In this document: positions 63,106 to 64,000 of the stretch, piece after piece
How the letters are laid out: every line of letters begins with the position of its first letter
Numbering within the stretch: position 1 is the stretch's first letter
NCBI RefSeq assembly: GCF_044797955.1
Contig: NZ_CP085211.1
Span: 1,674,001-1,738,000, forward strand
Length of the DNA: 64,000 nt
From: Idiomarina seosinensis_A
GTDB taxonomy: Bacteria > Pseudomonadota > Gammaproteobacteria > Enterobacterales > Alteromonadaceae
Direction: 5' to 3'
Program-made: the position numbers and the translations under genes
Notes under the pieces: generated by a model
The model's input: only the letters and a program-made list of their open reading frames with translations
Told to the model about the DNA's origin: nothing
The model's database searches: none

Positions 63106-63121
63106 CTGTCAGGCAGGACAG
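63106..63121. promoter_or_regulatory. Possible LexA box upstream of yoaA
   Basis: CTGT-N8-ACAG fits the SOS box framework and its position 66-81 nt before the yoaA start is suitable. The spacer CAGGCAGG is not AT-rich and the outer bases do not match the E. coli consensus. About one such match is expected by chance per 65 kb. Confidence 0.3.
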
Positions 63122-63137
63122 TTAGGCAAAGTGTCGT

Positions 63138-63416
63138 TTAAGCGTAGGTGTCGATATGGCCGTCGCTGTCCTGTCCTTCGCTCTCAGGCTCAGCTGCTGA
63201 CTGTCCTTGCTCGTTCTGCTGTTGATTGTGCTGCATCTGCTGATGATGTTGGCTGCGTTCGTCCCGCTCAGTAATCGAGTTACTCTCTTCCTCTTTGATT
63301 TTTTCGATCGCCTGCGCACGCTGCACCTGATGGATGCGCAGCGAGTCGCGGTTTTGCTCTATCGGTATCCGTGAATCTTTTGGAATCAAAGGTACCATCG
63401 CATCAAAATTAGCCAC
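63138..63416 (-). CDS. Small Gln/His-rich hypothetical protein
   Basis: 92 residues, no membrane segment, highly charged; the middle is Gln/His rich (QHHQQMQHNQQQNEQG). GTG start at 63416, 6 nt after AGAGAGG, which supports a real gene. The C-terminus ends HIDTYA, similar to GVDLYA in the protein at 60025. Function not recognised; the low-complexity middle could be a linker or be metal-binding. Confidence 0.6.
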   Translation of the reverse strand: MANFDAMVPLIPKDSRIPIEQNRDSLRIHQVQRAQAIEKIKEEESNSITERDERSQHHQQMQHNQQQNEQGQSAAEPESEGQDSDGHIDTYA

Positions 63417-63615
63417 AGATAACCTCTCTTTTATTAACCTAAAGCACCGGCTAAAGGAAACTTAGCTGCCATTGCAGTCGACAACCTGAACTCCTATCGG
63501 CTAAACTTTAACCAACTATAGACTAAAAATAATAAGCTGTGGGGTTGCTTTCTTAAAATAGTTAAGTATCCTTCTATACAACTGACTTATTAGTTACATC
63601 ACCACGGAGCTAAAG

Positions 63616-63669
63616 ATGCAAATTAAGCCGCGTACTCACCACCATCATCATTGGTTTTATTTGGGTTAG
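63616..63669 (+). CDS. hisL: His operon leader peptide
   Basis: 17-codon frame encoding MQIKPRTHHHHHWFYLG, with five consecutive His codons, ending in TAG. It controls attenuation of the his operon: lack of charged tRNA-His stalls the ribosome at the His run. E. coli HisL has seven His. The start is preceded by GGAG. Confidence 0.95.
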   Translation: MQIKPRTHHHHHWFYLG

Positions 63670-63758
63670 CCAGCTATTTGCTTCTTGGCTAGCCACAAAA
63701 CGCTAGCCTTTCGCATGACTATACAACCCCTCGAAAGGCAAACTTTCGAGGGGTTTTT
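63664..63758 (+). promoter_or_regulatory. His operon transcription attenuator
   Basis: The terminator stem AACCCCTCGAAAG with CTTTCGAGGGGTT (63725-63737 and 63743-63755) ends in T residues. Upstream, GCCTTTCG (63706-63713) can pair with CGAAAGGC (63732-63739), which would break the terminator. GGTTAGCCA, TTGGCTAGCC and GCTAGCC supply the alternative pairings near the leader stop. This is the classical attenuator layout. Confidence 0.9.
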
Positions 63759-63773
63759 CTATTAGGAGTCGTT

Positions 63774-64000
63774 ATGACCGAACGTTTGACCATTGCTATT
63801 CAAAAATCAGGACGCTTAAGTAAAGAGTCTATCGCACTACTTAATGCCTGCGGTGTTAAATTCAGCCTTAATGAAGCCCGCTTGATTGCTCACAGTACCA
63901 GTCACCCCATTGATCTGCTGCGCGTTCGCGATGATGACATCCCGGGTCTGGTTATGGACGGAGTGGTCGACTTGGGCCTGGTCGGCGAAAACGTACTTGA
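63774..64000 (+). CDS. hisG: ATP phosphoribosyltransferase, 3' end cut by window edge
   Basis: First enzyme of histidine synthesis. The 75 visible residues (MTERLTIAIQKSGRLSKES at the start, VMDGVVDLGLVGENV) match the long HisG form. The ATG follows AGGAG. The remainder lies beyond the window. It is the first gene after the attenuator. Confidence 0.95.
   Translation, partial: MTERLTIAIQKSGRLSKESIALLNACGVKFSLNEARLIAHSTSHPIDLLRVRDDDIPGLVMDGVVDLGLVGENVL

Overview
The window is a 64 kb stretch of chromosome from a free-living gammaproteobacterium, most likely a marine member of the Alteromonadales; Idiomarinaceae is my best guess from overall gene style, but no marker here settles the genus. Supporting signs are a Rnf/Rsx complex (rsxABCDGE), a Na+-type flagellar stator protein MotY beside rnt, FadR, DsbB, YcgL/YcgN and fadD-rnd in enterobacterial-like order, a trpE-G-D-CF-B-A operon with fused TrpC-TrpF, and a his operon with a leader peptide. 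Genes are tightly packed, many overlapping by 1-14 nt. I see no insertion sequence, integrase, prophage or CRISPR array.

Layout. 1-9.5 kb: trpE (cut by the window edge), trpG, trpD, trpCF, trpB and trpA, then yciB, yciI, an alpha/beta hydrolase and an MgtC/DUF4010 membrane protein, closed by a two-way terminator at about 9550. 9.6-17.9 kb (minus strand): an exported catalase-peroxidase and an arsenic block. The block has an ArsC-ArsR fusion, Acr3, a GAPDH and ArsJ (arsenate reduction, arsenite efflux, and the arseno-3-phosphoglycerate route), with an NAD(P)H-FMN reductase and an MFS transporter upstream. A 28-bp inverted repeat overlaps the -10 of the likely ars promoter. 18.2-25.7 kb: SulP transporter, tandem Usp protein, patatin, macro-domain protein, methyltransferase, DUF547 protein, and a pair of PLP enzymes that resemble hydroxyaspartate/threonine lyases. 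25.8-32.5 kb: YfcH-like epimerase, YbbP/YbbA ABC system divergent from tesA with abutting start codons, three identical tRNA-Glu genes plus tRNA-Ala, and gltX.

32.7-42.8 kb: two tRNA-Val genes, the glutathione-dependent formaldehyde pathway (adhC, fghA), a DUF2919 protein, uvrB, a MATE exporter, an aspartate-type aminotransferase, a gene-free AT-rich region with three DnaA-box sequences, two tRNA-Asn genes, a glycosyltransferase whose frame runs antisense into the second tRNA-Asn, and a PAP2 phosphatase. 42.9-50.5 kb: rsxABCDGE, nth, motY and rnt. 50.5-52.5 kb: oxidative-stress genes (2-Cys peroxiredoxin, CGFS glutaredoxin, Fe/Mn superoxide dismutase). 52.5-63.4 kb: fadR, dsbB, ycgN, a lytic transglycosylase, ycgL, rnd, fadD, a hydrolase, slp, tsaB, yoaA and two small unknown genes. 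FadR-like sites lie upstream of fadR/dsbB and fadD. 63.6-64 kb: his leader peptide, attenuator and the start of hisG.

Most of the window is ordinary core chromosome. The points most worth a second look are the DnaA-box cluster beside the tRNA-Asn genes, the arsenic block with its ArsC-ArsR fusion and operator, the fold-type II/III PLP gene pair, and the protein frame that ends inside an antisense tRNA gene.
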